In this document: piece after piece, positions 30,510 through 38,572 of the stretch
Layout of the letters: each line of letters opens with the position of its first letter
Position numbering within the stretch: the first letter of the stretch is position 1
DNA from: Oscillospiraceae bacterium
GTDB taxonomy: Bacteria > Bacillota > Clostridia > Oscillospirales > Ruminococcaceae
Assembly (NCBI GenBank): GCA_022791315.1
Contig: JAAVYW010000014.1
Location: 1 to 64,000 of the forward strand
Direction of reading: 5' to 3'
Length of the DNA: 64,000 nucleotides
Position numbers and translations under genes: made by a program
Notes under the pieces: generated by a model
The model's input: only the letters and a program-made list of their open reading frames with translations
The model's database searches: none
Told to the model about the DNA's origin: nothing

Positions 30510-30538
30510 ATAATAAGGTTCCCCAAAATATTTGTCAA
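30510..30538 (-). promoter_or_regulatory. Strong promoter of the fabH-acpP operon
   Basis: Consensus TTGACA (30533-30538), 17-base spacer, TATTAT (30510-30515) on the minus strand. Transcription from about 30503 leaves a leader of about 230 nt before fabH. I searched by eye for a FapR-like or FabT-like palindrome and found none convincing. Confidence 0.75.
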
Positions 30539-30562
30539 GAAAAAACGCACGCACGCTTAAAT
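30532..30562 (+). promoter_or_regulatory. Possible fabD promoter overlapping the fabH promoter
   Basis: TTGTCA (30532-30537) and TTAAAT (30557-30562) with a 19-base spacer on the plus strand. The -35 occupies the same bases as the fabH -35, so the two promoters would be back to back. The long spacer makes this a weak call. Confidence 0.35.
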
Positions 30563-30609
30563 TCCCGCCGGATTGCGGCAAACTAGAAAAGACATGCGAG
30601 GTCATAACG

Positions 30610-31533
30610 ATGAACAAAATTGCATTCCTCTACAGCGGCCAGGGCGCCCAGTTCCCCGGCATGGGCCGGGACCTCTATGAGGCCTTCCCCAGCCTGCGGG
30701 CCCTTTACGAAGAGGCCTCCGCCCTCTTGGGGTATGACACTGCCGCCAAGTCCTTCCACGATTCCCCGGACTTCAACGACACCCTCTTTGCCCAGCCGTT
30801 AAACTTCATCCTTCAACGCGCCCTTACCCTGCTGCTGGAGGAGTCCGTCTCCCCTGCCGGGCTGGCGGGCCACTCGTTGGGGGAGTATGCCGCGCTGTGC
30901 GCAGGCGGGGCCTTCTCCTTTGCCCAGGGCCTCTCCCTCCTTTCCTTCCGGGCCCGCCACATGCAGCGGGCCGCCGAAGAGCGCCCCGGCGCCATGTACG
31001 CCGTGCTCAAGCTCACCCCGGAGCAGGTGGAGGCCGCCTGCGAGGAGACCGAGGGCTATGTGAAAGCTGTCAACTACAACAGCCCCCTCCAAACCGTTAT
31101 CGCCGGGGAGTCCGGGCCTGCCCAGGCCGCGGCGGAGCGCTGCAAGGCCCAGGGGGCACGCATTGCCCCCCTGGCGGTGAACGCCGCCTTCCACAGCGCC
31201 CTGATGCAGGGCGCTGCCCAGGGGTTCTATGACGATGTGAAGGATTTCCCCCTCACTGCCCCTACCGTCCCCTTCTACTCCAATGTCACTGGCGGCAAGA
31301 TGGAGGATTTCTCCGCCCTCCCCGCCTATCTGCGGGACCACCTTGTCTCCCCTGTCCGCTTCACGGAGGAGCTGGCCGCCCTGCAGGCCGACGGCTACAA
31401 CGTGTTTGTGGAGCTGGGCCCCGGCAAGACCCTCCAGGGCCTGGTAAAAAAGACGCTGGAAAACGTAACTGTGCTGGGTGTCCAAGACCTCCCCACCCTG
31501 GAAAAGGCCCGGGAGGCATTGGCCCAGCTGTGA
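30610..31533 (+). CDS. fabD: Malonyl-CoA:ACP transacylase
   Basis: 307-residue enzyme loading malonate on ACP. IAFLYSGQGAQFPGMGRDLY opens it and the nucleophile serine is in AGHSLGEYAALC; the active-site arginine region LLSFRARHMQ and histidine in NAAFHSALM are present. The ATG at 30610 has a GAGG site; upstream in-frame codons to 30532 are non-conserved. It is transcribed away from the rest of the fatty-acid cluster and followed 14 bases later by aroE. Confidence 0.97.
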   Translation: MNKIAFLYSGQGAQFPGMGRDLYEAFPSLRALYEEASALLGYDTAAKSFHDSPDFNDTLFAQPLNFILQRALTLLLEESVSPAGLAGHSLGEYAALCAGGAFSFAQGLSLLSFRARHMQRAAEERPGAMYAVLKLTPEQVEAACEETEGYVKAVNYNSPLQTVIAGESGPAQAAAERCKAQGARIAPLAVNAAFHSALMQGAAQGFYDDVKDFPLTAPTVPFYSNVTGGKMEDFSALPAYLRDHLVSPVRFTEELAALQADGYNVFVELGPGKTLQGLVKKTLENVTVLGVQDLPTLEKAREALAQL

Positions 31534-31547
31534 AAGGAGCAAGCCGG

Positions 31548-32393
31548 ATGAAGCATTTTGCCCTGTTGGGCCACCCCCTGGGGCACAGCATGTCCCCCTT
31601 TATCCACGAAGCGCTCTTCTCCCTGGGGGGCCGGCAGGGGGACTACCGCCTGTGCCCTCTCCCGCCGGAGGAGCTGGAACAGGGCATCCCCTCCCTGCTG
31701 GCGCTGGACGGGTTCAACATCACCATCCCCTATAAGCAGGCCGTCATCCCCTATCTGGACAGGCTGGACGAGTCCGCCGCCCGCTACCGGTCGGTAAACA
31801 CCGCTGCCAGGGGCAGCCAGGGCCGCTGGGTGGGCTATAACACGGACGCCTTTGGCTTCCTCTCCGCCCTGGGGGCCATGGGGGCCTCCCTCTCCGGGGA
31901 GGTGCTGCTGCTGGGCTCCGGCGGCACCGGTAAGATGATGGCAGTGGAGACCCTCCTGGCAGGGGGCCATCTCACTTTGGCAGTGCGGGACCCCGAAAGC
32001 CCTTCGGCCCGTGGCCTCTGCGCCTTCCTAAAGGAGCTGTTTCCCGGCCGCCCCTTCGCCGTAACCCCGCTCTCCCAGGCTGCCGGCCGGTTCGACCTGC
32101 TGCTCAACTCCACCCCCGTGGGCATGTACCCCCACCCCGACGCCCTGCCCGTCTCCCCGGAGCTGGCCGCCAGCGTCCCCTTCGTCTTCGACGCGGTGTA
32201 TAACCCCGAGGACACCCGCCTGGTGCAGGCCGCCCAGGCAGGGGGGGCCACGGCCCGCAGCGGTATGGCTATGCTGGTGCGCCAGGCCGCCCGCGCCCAG
32301 GAAATCTGGCTGGGCGCCTCCTTCCCCGAGGAACAGCTGGCCGCCATCACCGCCGCCGCCAGCAGGGAACTCCGCAGGCTCTTCCCCCAATAG
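31548..32393 (+). CDS. aroE: Shikimate 5-dehydrogenase
   Basis: 281 residues. It reduces 3-dehydroshikimate with NADPH in aromatic amino acid synthesis. GHPLGHSMSPFIHEALF (substrate binding), FNITIPYKQAV (catalytic Lys), NTDAFGFLSAL (Asp) and LLGSGGTGKMMAVETLLAGG (cofactor loop) are present. An AAAGGAG site lies between the fabD stop and this ATG, so the two form one unit; a functional link between them is not obvious. Confidence 0.95.
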   Translation: MKHFALLGHPLGHSMSPFIHEALFSLGGRQGDYRLCPLPPEELEQGIPSLLALDGFNITIPYKQAVIPYLDRLDESAARYRSVNTAARGSQGRWVGYNTDAFGFLSALGAMGASLSGEVLLLGSGGTGKMMAVETLLAGGHLTLAVRDPESPSARGLCAFLKELFPGRPFAVTPLSQAAGRFDLLLNSTPVGMYPHPDALPVSPELAASVPFVFDAVYNPEDTRLVQAAQAGGATARSGMAMLVRQAARAQEIWLGASFPEEQLAAITAAASRELRRLFPQ

Positions 32394-32500
32394 CCCTTCC
32401 CTGGGGCACCGCCCCACAGGAAAAATGAAATTTTTGAAAACTTTTCTCAAAAACAGCTGTTTTTTCTGTTTTTCCCGTCGCTTTTCTTGGCCTGGTGTAT

Positions 32501-32506
32501 TATAAT
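32501..32506 (+). promoter_or_regulatory. Perfect -10 box before rubredoxin
   Basis: A consensus TATAAT lies about 65 bases upstream of the rubredoxin start. No good -35 is seen at the usual distance, so only the -10 is called. The region just before it has an AT-rich palindrome but no clear terminator for aroE. Confidence 0.4.
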
Positions 32507-32572
32507 ATAGGGGAACTGCCCGGCAGGGGCCGGGTGGGTTTGAATCCGGAAAAAAGAAAGAGGGAACGAAAA

Positions 32573-32731
32573 ATGAAAACCTATGTGTGCACCATCTGCG
32601 GCTATATCTACGACGAGGCAAAGGGAGACGAGGAGCAGGGCCTGGCTCCCGGCACCAAGTGGGAGGATGTCCCTGAGGATTTCGTCTGCCCCCTGTGCGG
32701 CGTAGGCAAAGACCAGTTTGAGGAGCAGTAA
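32573..32731 (+). CDS. Rubredoxin
   Basis: 52-residue iron protein carrying one Fe(Cys)4 centre. [16 protein letters not shown] and [15 protein letters not shown] give the two CxxCG knuckles at the standard spacing. It is a cytoplasmic one-electron carrier. Its position in front of the flavodiiron protein gene suggests it donates electrons to that enzyme or to rubrerythrin-type peroxidases elsewhere. An AGAGGG site precedes the ATG. Confidence 0.97.
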   Translation: MKTYVCTICGYIYDEAKGDEEQGLAPGTKWEDVPEDFVCPLCGVGKDQFEEQ

Positions 32732-32790
32732 AGCCCCTGCGGGGCCTCTGGGGGAGGAGCCTGCGGCTTCTCCCCTGGGGAGCCCGCTCC

Positions 32791-32825
32791 AATCAAATTC
32801 TCCAACTAAGTTGGAGAATTTGATT
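32791..32825. repeat. 16-bp perfect inverted repeat
   Basis: A perfect 16-bp stem (32791-32806 with 32810-32825) with a TAA loop lies 60 bases after rubredoxin. No U run follows, so it does not look like an ordinary terminator. It begins the palindromic repeat region between rubredoxin and the flavodiiron gene. Confidence 0.75.
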
Positions 32826-32856
32826 TCCGCCGGGCTAACGTCACTGGAGTGGCGTT

Positions 32857-33005
32857 GCATTTTTGTTGGGCGCATCCCGTGCCGGGATACGCGCAGCAAA
32901 AATAGGGGAAAATTTGCCCGCTTCGCAGGATTGAAATGCGTCTGCTTTGCAGACCTTGGCTGCAAGGCAGACAATCGCCTGCGGGCGCCAGTTTGCGATA
33001 TTGGG
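32857..33005. repeat. Dispersed palindromic intergenic repeat, copy A
   Basis: This stretch shares a 33-base core (32907-32939) with copy B (50684-50716) at 28 of 33 positions by direct comparison. It also shares the preceding CAAAAATAGGGGAAAA-type block and a GCATTTTTGTTG-like segment. Several GC palindromes surround the core. It fills most of the 318-base gap between rubredoxin and the flavodiiron gene, which contains no other gene. Confidence 0.6.
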
Positions 33006-33049
33006 GGACAACCCCCTGACAATAAAAACCACAAGAAAGGACGTTGACT

Positions 33050-35581
33050 ATGAAGACTCTCAAGCTCAAAGAGGGCCTCTATTGGACCGGTGTTCTCGAC
33101 CCGCAGCTGCGCGTCTTTGACATCATCATGGAGACCGAGTTTGGCACTACCTATAACTCCTACCTGTTAAAGGGCAGCGAGAAAACCGCCCTGTTCGAGA
33201 CAGCCAAGGAGAAGTATTTCGACGAGTACCTGGAGAAGGTGAAGGAGCTCACCGACCCCTCCAAAATTGACTATATCATCGTCAACCACACCGAGCCCGA
33301 CCACGCGGGCAGTTTGGCAAAGCTGCTGGACTACAGCCCCAACGCCAACATCGTAGCAACCCCCACTGCCATCGGCTTTTTAAAGCACATCCTCAACCGG
33401 GATTTTTATAGTATCCCCGTCCAGGACGGGGACACCCTCTCCCTGGGGGACAAGACGCTGCGCTTCCTCTCCCTGCCCAACCTCCACTGGCCCGACAGCA
33501 TGTACACCTATGCCGAGGAAGATAAGGTGCTCTTCACCTGCGACTCCTTCGGCTCCCACTACAGCCACGAGGGCATCCTCCGCAGCACTGTCACCGACAC
33601 CGAGGGCTACATGCGGGCCACCAAGTACTACTTTGACAATATCCTGGGCCCCTTCAAGCGCCCCTATCTCACAAACGCCCTGAAGAAAATCCAGGGCCTG
33701 CCCTTAGAGATGATTTGCACCGGCCACGGCCCTGTGCTCGACAGCCATATCGACGAGCTGATGGCCATCTATCAGGAGTGGTGCGCCGCCCCCGAGAAGC
33801 CCGAGAAAAAGCTGGTGGTTATCCCCTATGTGAGCGCCTACGGCTACACCGCCATGCTGGCCGAGAAAATCGCGAAAGGCGTGGAGGATTGCGGCGGTAT
33901 CGAGGTGCGGCTCTACGACCTGGTAGGGGCCGACCAGTCCCAGGTCCTGGGCGACATCGCCGCTGCCGACGGCCTGCTCTTTGGCACCCCCACCATCCTG
34001 GGCGAGGCCCTGGCCCCCATCTGGGGCCTGCTCACCTCCATGTATCCCCCTGTCCACGGCGGCAAGCTGGCAAGCGCCTTTGGCAGCTATGGCTGGAGCG
34101 GCGAGGGCGTGCCCCATATCGTGGAGCGCTTAAAGCAGCTGCGCCTCAAAGTGGTGGACGGGTTCCGCGTCCGCTTTAAGCCCGACGATAACCAGCTCAC
34201 CGACGCCTATGAGTTTGGCTACCAGTTCGGCTGCACCCTGCTGGGCAAGGAGAACGACCGGAAACAGGCTGGCAAGCGCAAGGTGCTCAAGTGCCTGGTG
34301 TGCGGCGCCATCCTGGAAGAGGGCACCCAGATTTGCCCTGTCTGCGGCGTGGGCCCCGAGAACTTCGTGGAGGTGGAGGAATCCGAAAACGCCTTTGTGA
34401 AGGACACCGAGGAGATTTTCCTGATTCTGGGCGCCGGGGCTGCCGGTGTCAGCGCCGCCGAGGCCATCCGCCAGCGCAACCGCACCGCCAGTATCGTCCT
34501 GGTCTCCCAGGAAAAGGCCCTGCCCTATAACCGCCCCATGCTCACCAAGAACATGTTTGCCGGCCTGGACGAGGAGCATTTGGCTATCCACCCCGCCCGC
34601 TGGTATGAGGAAAACAACATCTACCGCGTTGCCGGTAAGGAGATTGAGAAAATCGACCCCGCTGCCCACGAAGTCACCATGACCGACGGCAGCAAGTTCT
34701 CCTATGCCAAGTGCATCTATGCCCTGGGGGCCCGTTGCTTTGTGCCCCCCATCCCCGGCGCGGAGCAGCCCGGCGTAGTGGCGGTGCGCACCTTGGAGGA
34801 CGTGAAGAAGGTCAAAAACGCCCTGGAAGCCCCTGGCGACGCTGTCGTCATCGGCGGCGGCGTCTTAGGGCTGGAGGCCGCCTGGGAACTCCACCGGGAG
34901 GGCCGCAAGGTCACTGTGCTTGAGGTGGCCGACCGCCTCCTGGCCGGCAAAGCCGATACCGCTGTCAGTGAGATGCTCTCTGCCGCGGCCAAGGCCCAGG
35001 GCATCACCATCCGCACCGGCGCGGTGATTTCCCAAATCACCGGCCAGGGCGCTGTCACCGGTGTCACTTTGGCCGATGGCGAGACCCTTCCCGCCGTACT
35101 GGTGGTGGTTTCCTGCGGCATCCGGGCCAATACCGATGTGGCAAAGGCCGCCGGGCTCACCCTGGGCCGCGCCGTGCAGGTGGACGACCAGATGCGCACC
35201 AGCGCCGCCGATATTTTCGCCTGCGGCGACTGCGCCGAATACCAGGGCGTGAACACCGGCCTCTGGTCCCAGGCCGTGGAGATGGGCAAGGCTGCCGGGG
35301 CCGCCGCTGCCGGGGACGACAGCGCCCCCTATGTCCCCCAGACACCTGCCCTTCACCTGGCCGCCTTTGGCACCAGCCTCTACAGCGTGGGCGACAGTGG
35401 CTCCGACCCCAAGAAGCAGTATAAGACCGTGGAGTTCCGGGACGACCAGCGCCGCACCATTGAGAAATACTACTTCTTCAACGGCCGCCTGGTAGGGGCC
35501 ACCCTCCTGGGCGACACCTCCAAGCTGGCCTTAGTCACCGAGGCCGTGAGCGAAAACCGCTCCTTCAAGTCCATGTTCTAA
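33050..35581 (+). CDS. Class F flavodiiron protein (O2/NO reductase with rubredoxin and NADH:rubredoxin reductase modules)
   Basis: 843-residue four-module protein. Residues 1-250 are the metallo-beta-lactamase-like diiron domain with ligands H80, E82, D84, H85 (NHTEPDHAG), H146, D165 and H226. Residues 253-400 are a flavodoxin domain (YVSAYGYTAMLAEKIAKG, FGSYGWSGEG). Residues about 413-445 are a short rubredoxin with C415, C418, C429, C432. Residues 455-843 are an NAD(P)H-dependent FAD reductase (GAGAAG at 461-466, VIGGGVLGLEAAWEL, IFACGDCAE). The fusion would carry electrons from NADH to O2 or NO within one chain. The ATG at 33050 has an AAAGGA site. Cytoplasmic. Confidence 0.95.
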   Translation: MKTLKLKEGLYWTGVLDPQLRVFDIIMETEFGTTYNSYLLKGSEKTALFETAKEKYFDEYLEKVKELTDPSKIDYIIVNHTEPDHAGSLAKLLDYSPNANIVATPTAIGFLKHILNRDFYSIPVQDGDTLSLGDKTLRFLSLPNLHWPDSMYTYAEEDKVLFTCDSFGSHYSHEGILRSTVTDTEGYMRATKYYFDNILGPFKRPYLTNALKKIQGLPLEMICTGHGPVLDSHIDELMAIYQEWCAAPEKPEKKLVVIPYVSAYGYTAMLAEKIAKGVEDCGGIEVRLYDLVGADQSQVLGDIAAADGLLFGTPTILGEALAPIWGLLTSMYPPVHGGKLASAFGSYGWSGEGVPHIVERLKQLRLKVVDGFRVRFKPDDNQLTDAYEFGYQFGCTLLGKENDRKQAGKRKVLKCLVCGAILEEGTQICPVCGVGPENFVEVEESENAFVKDTEEIFLILGAGAAGVSAAEAIRQRNRTASIVLVSQEKALPYNRPMLTKNMFAGLDEEHLAIHPARWYEENNIYRVAGKEIEKIDPAAHEVTMTDGSKFSYAKCIYALGARCFVPPIPGAEQPGVVAVRTLEDVKKVKNALEAPGDAVVIGGGVLGLEAAWELHREGRKVTVLEVADRLLAGKADTAVSEMLSAAAKAQGITIRTGAVISQITGQGAVTGVTLADGETLPAVLVVVSCGIRANTDVAKAAGLTLGRAVQVDDQMRTSAADIFACGDCAEYQGVNTGLWSQAVEMGKAAGAAAAGDDSAPYVPQTPALHLAAFGTSLYSVGDSGSDPKKQYKTVEFRDDQRRTIEKYYFFNGRLVGATLLGDTSKLALVTEAVSENRSFKSMF

Positions 35582-35593
35582 CCATTCAGGCAG

Positions 35594-35632
35594 AAAAACT
35601 CCCCCAATCCCTGTGGACTGGGGGAGTTTGCT
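35594..35632 (+). terminator. Bidirectional terminator after the flavodiiron gene
   Basis: An 11-bp stem (35596-35606 with 35619-35629) with extra pairing in the loop, T-rich on the plus side and A-rich on the left. It can end both the flavodiiron transcript and the convergent AraC-type relic. Confidence 0.75.
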
Positions 35633-35642
35633 TTGCCCGGCA

Positions 35643-36039
35643 CTACTTCTTGCGCACCGGCACCCGGATTTCGCCGAAGGCATTTTGGTGCCCGGCCAGC
35701 CCGTAGTACATCCCAAACTGTGGCCCCTGGGCCAATTCATAGCCCGAATCGTGGAACCACTCGCTGTATACCCTGGGACACACCTTCTGCATCTCGCAGC
35801 CCGGCACATCGAATACCGCCCAGTCCGTCTCCGGCACTTCCAGCACGGCAACCCTCTCCGGCAGGGCAAAGTCCGCCGATGTATTCCGAGAGGGATACCC
35901 CTGTCAGATAGGGGAACATCCGCAGCAGGTGGTACTTGGAGCACCCGGCCAGCTGCGCCGCCCGGTCATAGGAGATTTCCCCCTCCAAGTGCCCTTCGAT
36001 GTAGTCCATCGCCCGGTTTAGGTTTTCCAGCCAGTCCAT
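35643..36039 (-). pseudogene. AraC-family regulator with effector-binding domain, internally deleted
   Basis: The minus-strand ATG at 36039, with a GGAGGG site, begins a normal AraC N-terminus (WLENLNRAMDYIEGHLEGEI, then AAQLAGCSKYHLLRMFPYLT). After SEYI the frame becomes nonsense. A different frame resumes with ERVAVLEVPETDWAVFDVPG and ends FGEIRVPVRKK, the end of a GyrI-like effector-binding domain. Intact relatives have about 280 residues; here only about 130 codons remain, so the second HTH helix pair and most of the sensor domain are lost. A deletion with frameshift explains this best. Confidence 0.8.
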
Positions 36040-36132
36040 GTGCACCCTCCTTGTCTGTCCTTTCTGTCTCTCAGTATAGCCGCTTTTCCCGCCCCCTGCC
36101 TGACAGCTCCCGCACCAAAAAAATCAGCACGC

Positions 36133-36169
36133 AAAAATGCCGCCTGCGGAACCAGCCCGCCCGGCGGCA
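36133..36169 (-). terminator. Terminator of the small membrane protein gene
   Basis: TGCCGCC (36138-36144) pairs with GGCGGCA (36163-36169); on the minus strand a five-U run (36137-36133) follows. It lies directly after the stop at 36171. Confidence 0.65.
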
Positions 36170-36170
36170 A

Positions 36171-36671
36171 TCACTTCCCCTCCCACTGCCGCACCCGAAA
36201 GCGGCAGTGCACGGCCATCAGCTCGGCCTCATCCCAGCCCTCTGTCCGTAAAACAATGGGAGTCTCCTCCCCGTCCGCCAGCCAGGAGAGAATCAGCATC
36301 CCCCCGTCCCGGCCGCTTTTTCCCCCCACCTCCCGGCGCTCCCCGCTCTCGGCGCGCGCGTCGGCAATCTCCCCATAGGGGAAACAAAAGGTGCGGTCCC
36401 CTGCTACAATGGCCAGGTCGTGCTCCCGCAGCGCCAGGGTGCAGGCTATCCCCTGCTCCACCGGCAGCCCGGATTCGTGCCACGCCCGTATCCAGCGGTC
36501 ATCCGGGGAGAGCTTCACCGGCCTGCGCCGCCTGAGCCCCAGAATCAGCACCAGGGTCACCGCCATGCCCATCACCAGCAGCTGCCCCCGCTCCTGCCCC
36601 GCCAGCCGCAGCACCACCACAGCCGCAATCAGCAGCACTAAGCCGCCCAACATCAGGCCCCGTTGCCTCAT
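36171..36671 (-). CDS. Small membrane protein with cytoplasmic PH-like domain, unknown function
   Basis: 166 residues from the ATG at 36671. Two hydrophobic helices (about 6-25 and 31-46) separated by a short loop are followed by RRRR and a soluble domain of about 115 residues with alternating strands (GIACTLALREHDLAIVAGDR, FCFPYGEIADARAE), resembling bacterial PH-like domains. No family is named with confidence. A GGGGGA site precedes the start; the longer in-frame reading to 36815 is not supported. Confidence 0.65.
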   Translation of the reverse strand: MRQRGLMLGGLVLLIAAVVVLRLAGQERGQLLVMGMAVTLVLILGLRRRRPVKLSPDDRWIRAWHESGLPVEQGIACTLALREHDLAIVAGDRTFCFPYGEIADARAESGERREVGGKSGRDGGMLILSWLADGEETPIVLRTEGWDEAELMAVHCRFRVRQWEGK

Positions 36672-37030
36672 AGCCTGTCCCCCTTTCCCAAGGAAGGATT
36701 TATCCCTCCAATTGAAAGAACTATCCGGTATCTCCCGGCCCATAGCCCCGTTTCCAGTAGAAATCAAAGCCGTCCAGCTGACCGATACCCCAGTACCCGT
36801 TCCGGCTCTCCGCAAAGCCCGCTCCCGCAGATGGAGGCAGTGTTTTCCCTGTCCTGATACACCCGCCGGCTTTCCAGTGCCTGTCCCCTTTGCGTGTTTA
36901 TTTTAGGTTCCGCCCCTTCGGGGTTCCGGGCGCAATGCGCCCGCGAACAGCGCCGTGCCCCGCTGTGGGCAAGTGTTCGTTTTGGAGGCGCGGCGCTCTT
37001 TGGAATCCTTTTTTGCTTCTCTTTTGCCCG
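36672..37030. other. 359-base region without an intact gene
   Basis: It holds several short palindromes, including a perfect 17-base one at about 36937-36953. On the minus strand around 36730-36870 two overlapping frames read like protein (YQDRENTASICGSGLCG and ESRNGYWGIGQLDGFDFYW), suggesting a frameshifted gene end, but neither has a start codon or recognisable family. Nothing else is supported. Confidence 0.35.
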
Positions 37031-37555
37031 CTAGGCGCGGATGATGTAGTTTTCCTTCCGGGGCTTTGCCGCCGGCAACTCCGGGGAAGCCGCATAGCCC
37101 AAAATGCAGTGGCCGATGCCCACATAGTCCTCGGAGAGGCCCCATTCCCTCAGCAGTGCCTTGCCCTCTTCGGTCTCAAACTCCTCCTTGGCCCGGTGAA
37201 TCCAGCAGGAGCCCAGCCCAACGGCATAGGCCGCATTCATCAGGTTCCCCAGCACCAGGCTGCCGTCCTCCAAATAGGTGTGGCGCTTTTTGTCGGCCAG
37301 CACGATTAAAACTGTGGGCGCGCCATAGAAGGGGTCGCCCTCCCGGCCCATCACGGCGGCGTTCATCCTTGCCAGCCGGTTCCGCAGCCCCGGCTCCTGC
37401 ACCACCACAATCACCGGCGACTGCAAGCCCTGCCCCGTGGGGGCATAGGTCCCCGCTTCCAGGATGATATCCAGCTCCTCGTCTGCAATCTGCCGCGGCT
37501 CATAGGCCCGCACACTGCGCCGCTCTTTCAGCCCGTTTAGCATTTCCTGTTTCAT
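37031..37555 (-). CDS. Nitroreductase-family flavoprotein
   Basis: 174 residues. The N-terminal MLNGLKERRSVRAYEPRQI is the FMN phosphate-binding signature, and APTGQGLQSPVIVVV, LGNLMNAAYAVGLGSCWIHR and VGIGHCILGYA complete the fold. It probably forms an FMN homodimer reducing quinones or nitro compounds with NAD(P)H; the true substrate is unknown. The ATG at 37555 is chosen for its GGAAGGG site. It follows the TIGR04086-type gene by 36 bases. Confidence 0.9.
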   Translation of the reverse strand: MKQEMLNGLKERRSVRAYEPRQIADEELDIILEAGTYAPTGQGLQSPVIVVVQEPGLRNRLARMNAAVMGREGDPFYGAPTVLIVLADKKRHTYLEDGSLVLGNLMNAAYAVGLGSCWIHRAKEEFETEEGKALLREWGLSEDYVGIGHCILGYAASPELPAAKPRKENYIIRA

Positions 37556-37591
37556 GTTTTTCCCTTCCTTTCCGTTCGGGTTTCCCAAACT

Positions 37592-37978
37592 CTAAAACTT
37601 CAGTTTCTTGCCGGTATTGACCCCCAGCACCCCGCCAATGCACCCGCACAGCACGCAGATGATACACTTCATCAGCGCGCCCAGCCCCAAAGGCAGCCCT
37701 GCCGCAGCCACAGCAGCCCCCAGGAAACAGCAGAACAGCACCAGGCCACAGATGGAGCCATAGACCAGCCCGTTTTCCCCTATTTTTTTCGAGGCGATAA
37801 AGGCACTCGCCAGCGCCCCTAGCGCCGCAGGCAAAAAGGCCATGGGCTGCAGCAGCACCGGGGGCATCTCCCGCCCCTTCAGCACGGCGGAAAAGGCCAG
37901 CAGCAGCCCCACTCCCAGCACCAGCCCGATGCCCATACTCACACCAAGCGATATTATCTGATTTTTCCACTTGCTCAC
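37592..37978 (-). CDS. TIGR04086-family membrane protein
   Basis: 128 residues from a GTG at 37978 preceded by GGGAGG. Four hydrophobic helices cover almost the whole length, with glycine-rich turns (GVSMGIGLVLGVGLLLAF, CGCIGGVLGVNTGKKLKF). Proteins of this family are found beside yajC in Clostridia, as here, and have no known function. A terminator lies between it and yajC, so it may have its own promoter. Confidence 0.75.
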   Translation of the reverse strand: MSKWKNQIISLGVSMGIGLVLGVGLLLAFSAVLKGREMPPVLLQPMAFLPAALGALASAFIASKKIGENGLVYGSICGLVLFCCFLGAAVAAAGLPLGLGALMKCIICVLCGCIGGVLGVNTGKKLKF

Positions 37979-38052
37979 CGCAAAGACCTCCCTTAATCCC
38001 AATGTTCTATTTTAACTCTATGCGGGAGGCCTGCCTGTCATACATGGAAAAG

Positions 38053-38080
38053 AAAACGCCCGGGAATGGGCACCCGGGCG
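38053..38080 (-). terminator. Terminator after yajC
   Basis: CGCCCGGG (38057-38064) pairs with CCCGGGCG (38073-38080). On the minus strand the stem is followed by UUUUCUUUUCC. It begins nine bases after the yajC stop. Confidence 0.75.
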
Positions 38081-38088
38081 CGGCAATC

Positions 38089-38427
38089 CTATTCCTCGGC
38101 GCTGTCGTCGTGGATGGTGTTGTTGGTCTGCACAGCAGTGCGCAAAATCCGCAGCTTGCTGCGGTCTGTCCCCGTCTCAATCACCACAGTATCGTCCCGC
38201 AGGCTCACCACACGGCCGATAATGCCGCCCACGGTGATGACCTCGTCGCCCACCTGCAGGCCGCTGCGCATGGCCTGTACTTCCTTCTCCTTCTTTTTCT
38301 GGGGCCTAATCATGATGAAATACATCACCACAAACACCAAAATCAGCGGCACCATCTGTACCAGCATCACCAGCATCCCGCCGCTGCCTTCTCCGCTGCC
38401 TGTGGCAGCCAAAGCGCTCAAAAACAT
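38089..38427 (-). CDS. yajC: Preprotein translocase accessory subunit YajC
   Basis: 112 residues: a short extracytoplasmic start, one membrane helix (MLVQMVPLILVFVVMYFIMI) and the cytoplasmic domain with the YajC signature RPQKKKEKEVQAMRSGLQVG and DEVITVGGIIGRVVSL. It associates with SecDF. The start at 38427 is tentative; an ATG at 38439 lies immediately after the AAAGGA site. The gene normally follows tgt, but here a four-gene cassette lies between them. Confidence 0.93.
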   Translation of the reverse strand: MFLSALAATGSGEGSGGMLVMLVQMVPLILVFVVMYFIMIRPQKKKEKEVQAMRSGLQVGDEVITVGGIIGRVVSLRDDTVVIETGTDRSKLRILRTAVQTNNTIHDDSAEE

Positions 38428-38572
38428 TCTGAAAACCATTCCTTTCTCTCTATACAGGCCAGGGGCCAGGGCCTTTGGCCATCCCCTGCCAGCATTTGCC
38501 AGGGGACATAATAATCCTATTATACCCGTTCCCGCCAAAACTTGCAAGCAGAAGATAGGGGAATTTTCAAAA

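Noticed and set aside
30272..30609. FapR- or FabT-type operator before fabH/fabD
   Set aside because: No convincing palindrome of either known type was visible; only promoters and hairpins are reported.
32402..32417. Terminator after aroE
   Set aside because: A short GGGGC/GCCCC stem exists but is not followed by a U run.
35737..36045. Intact 102-residue AraC-like protein
   Set aside because: The second half of this frame is not AraC-like and the true C-terminal domain continues in another frame, so a pseudogene is the better call.
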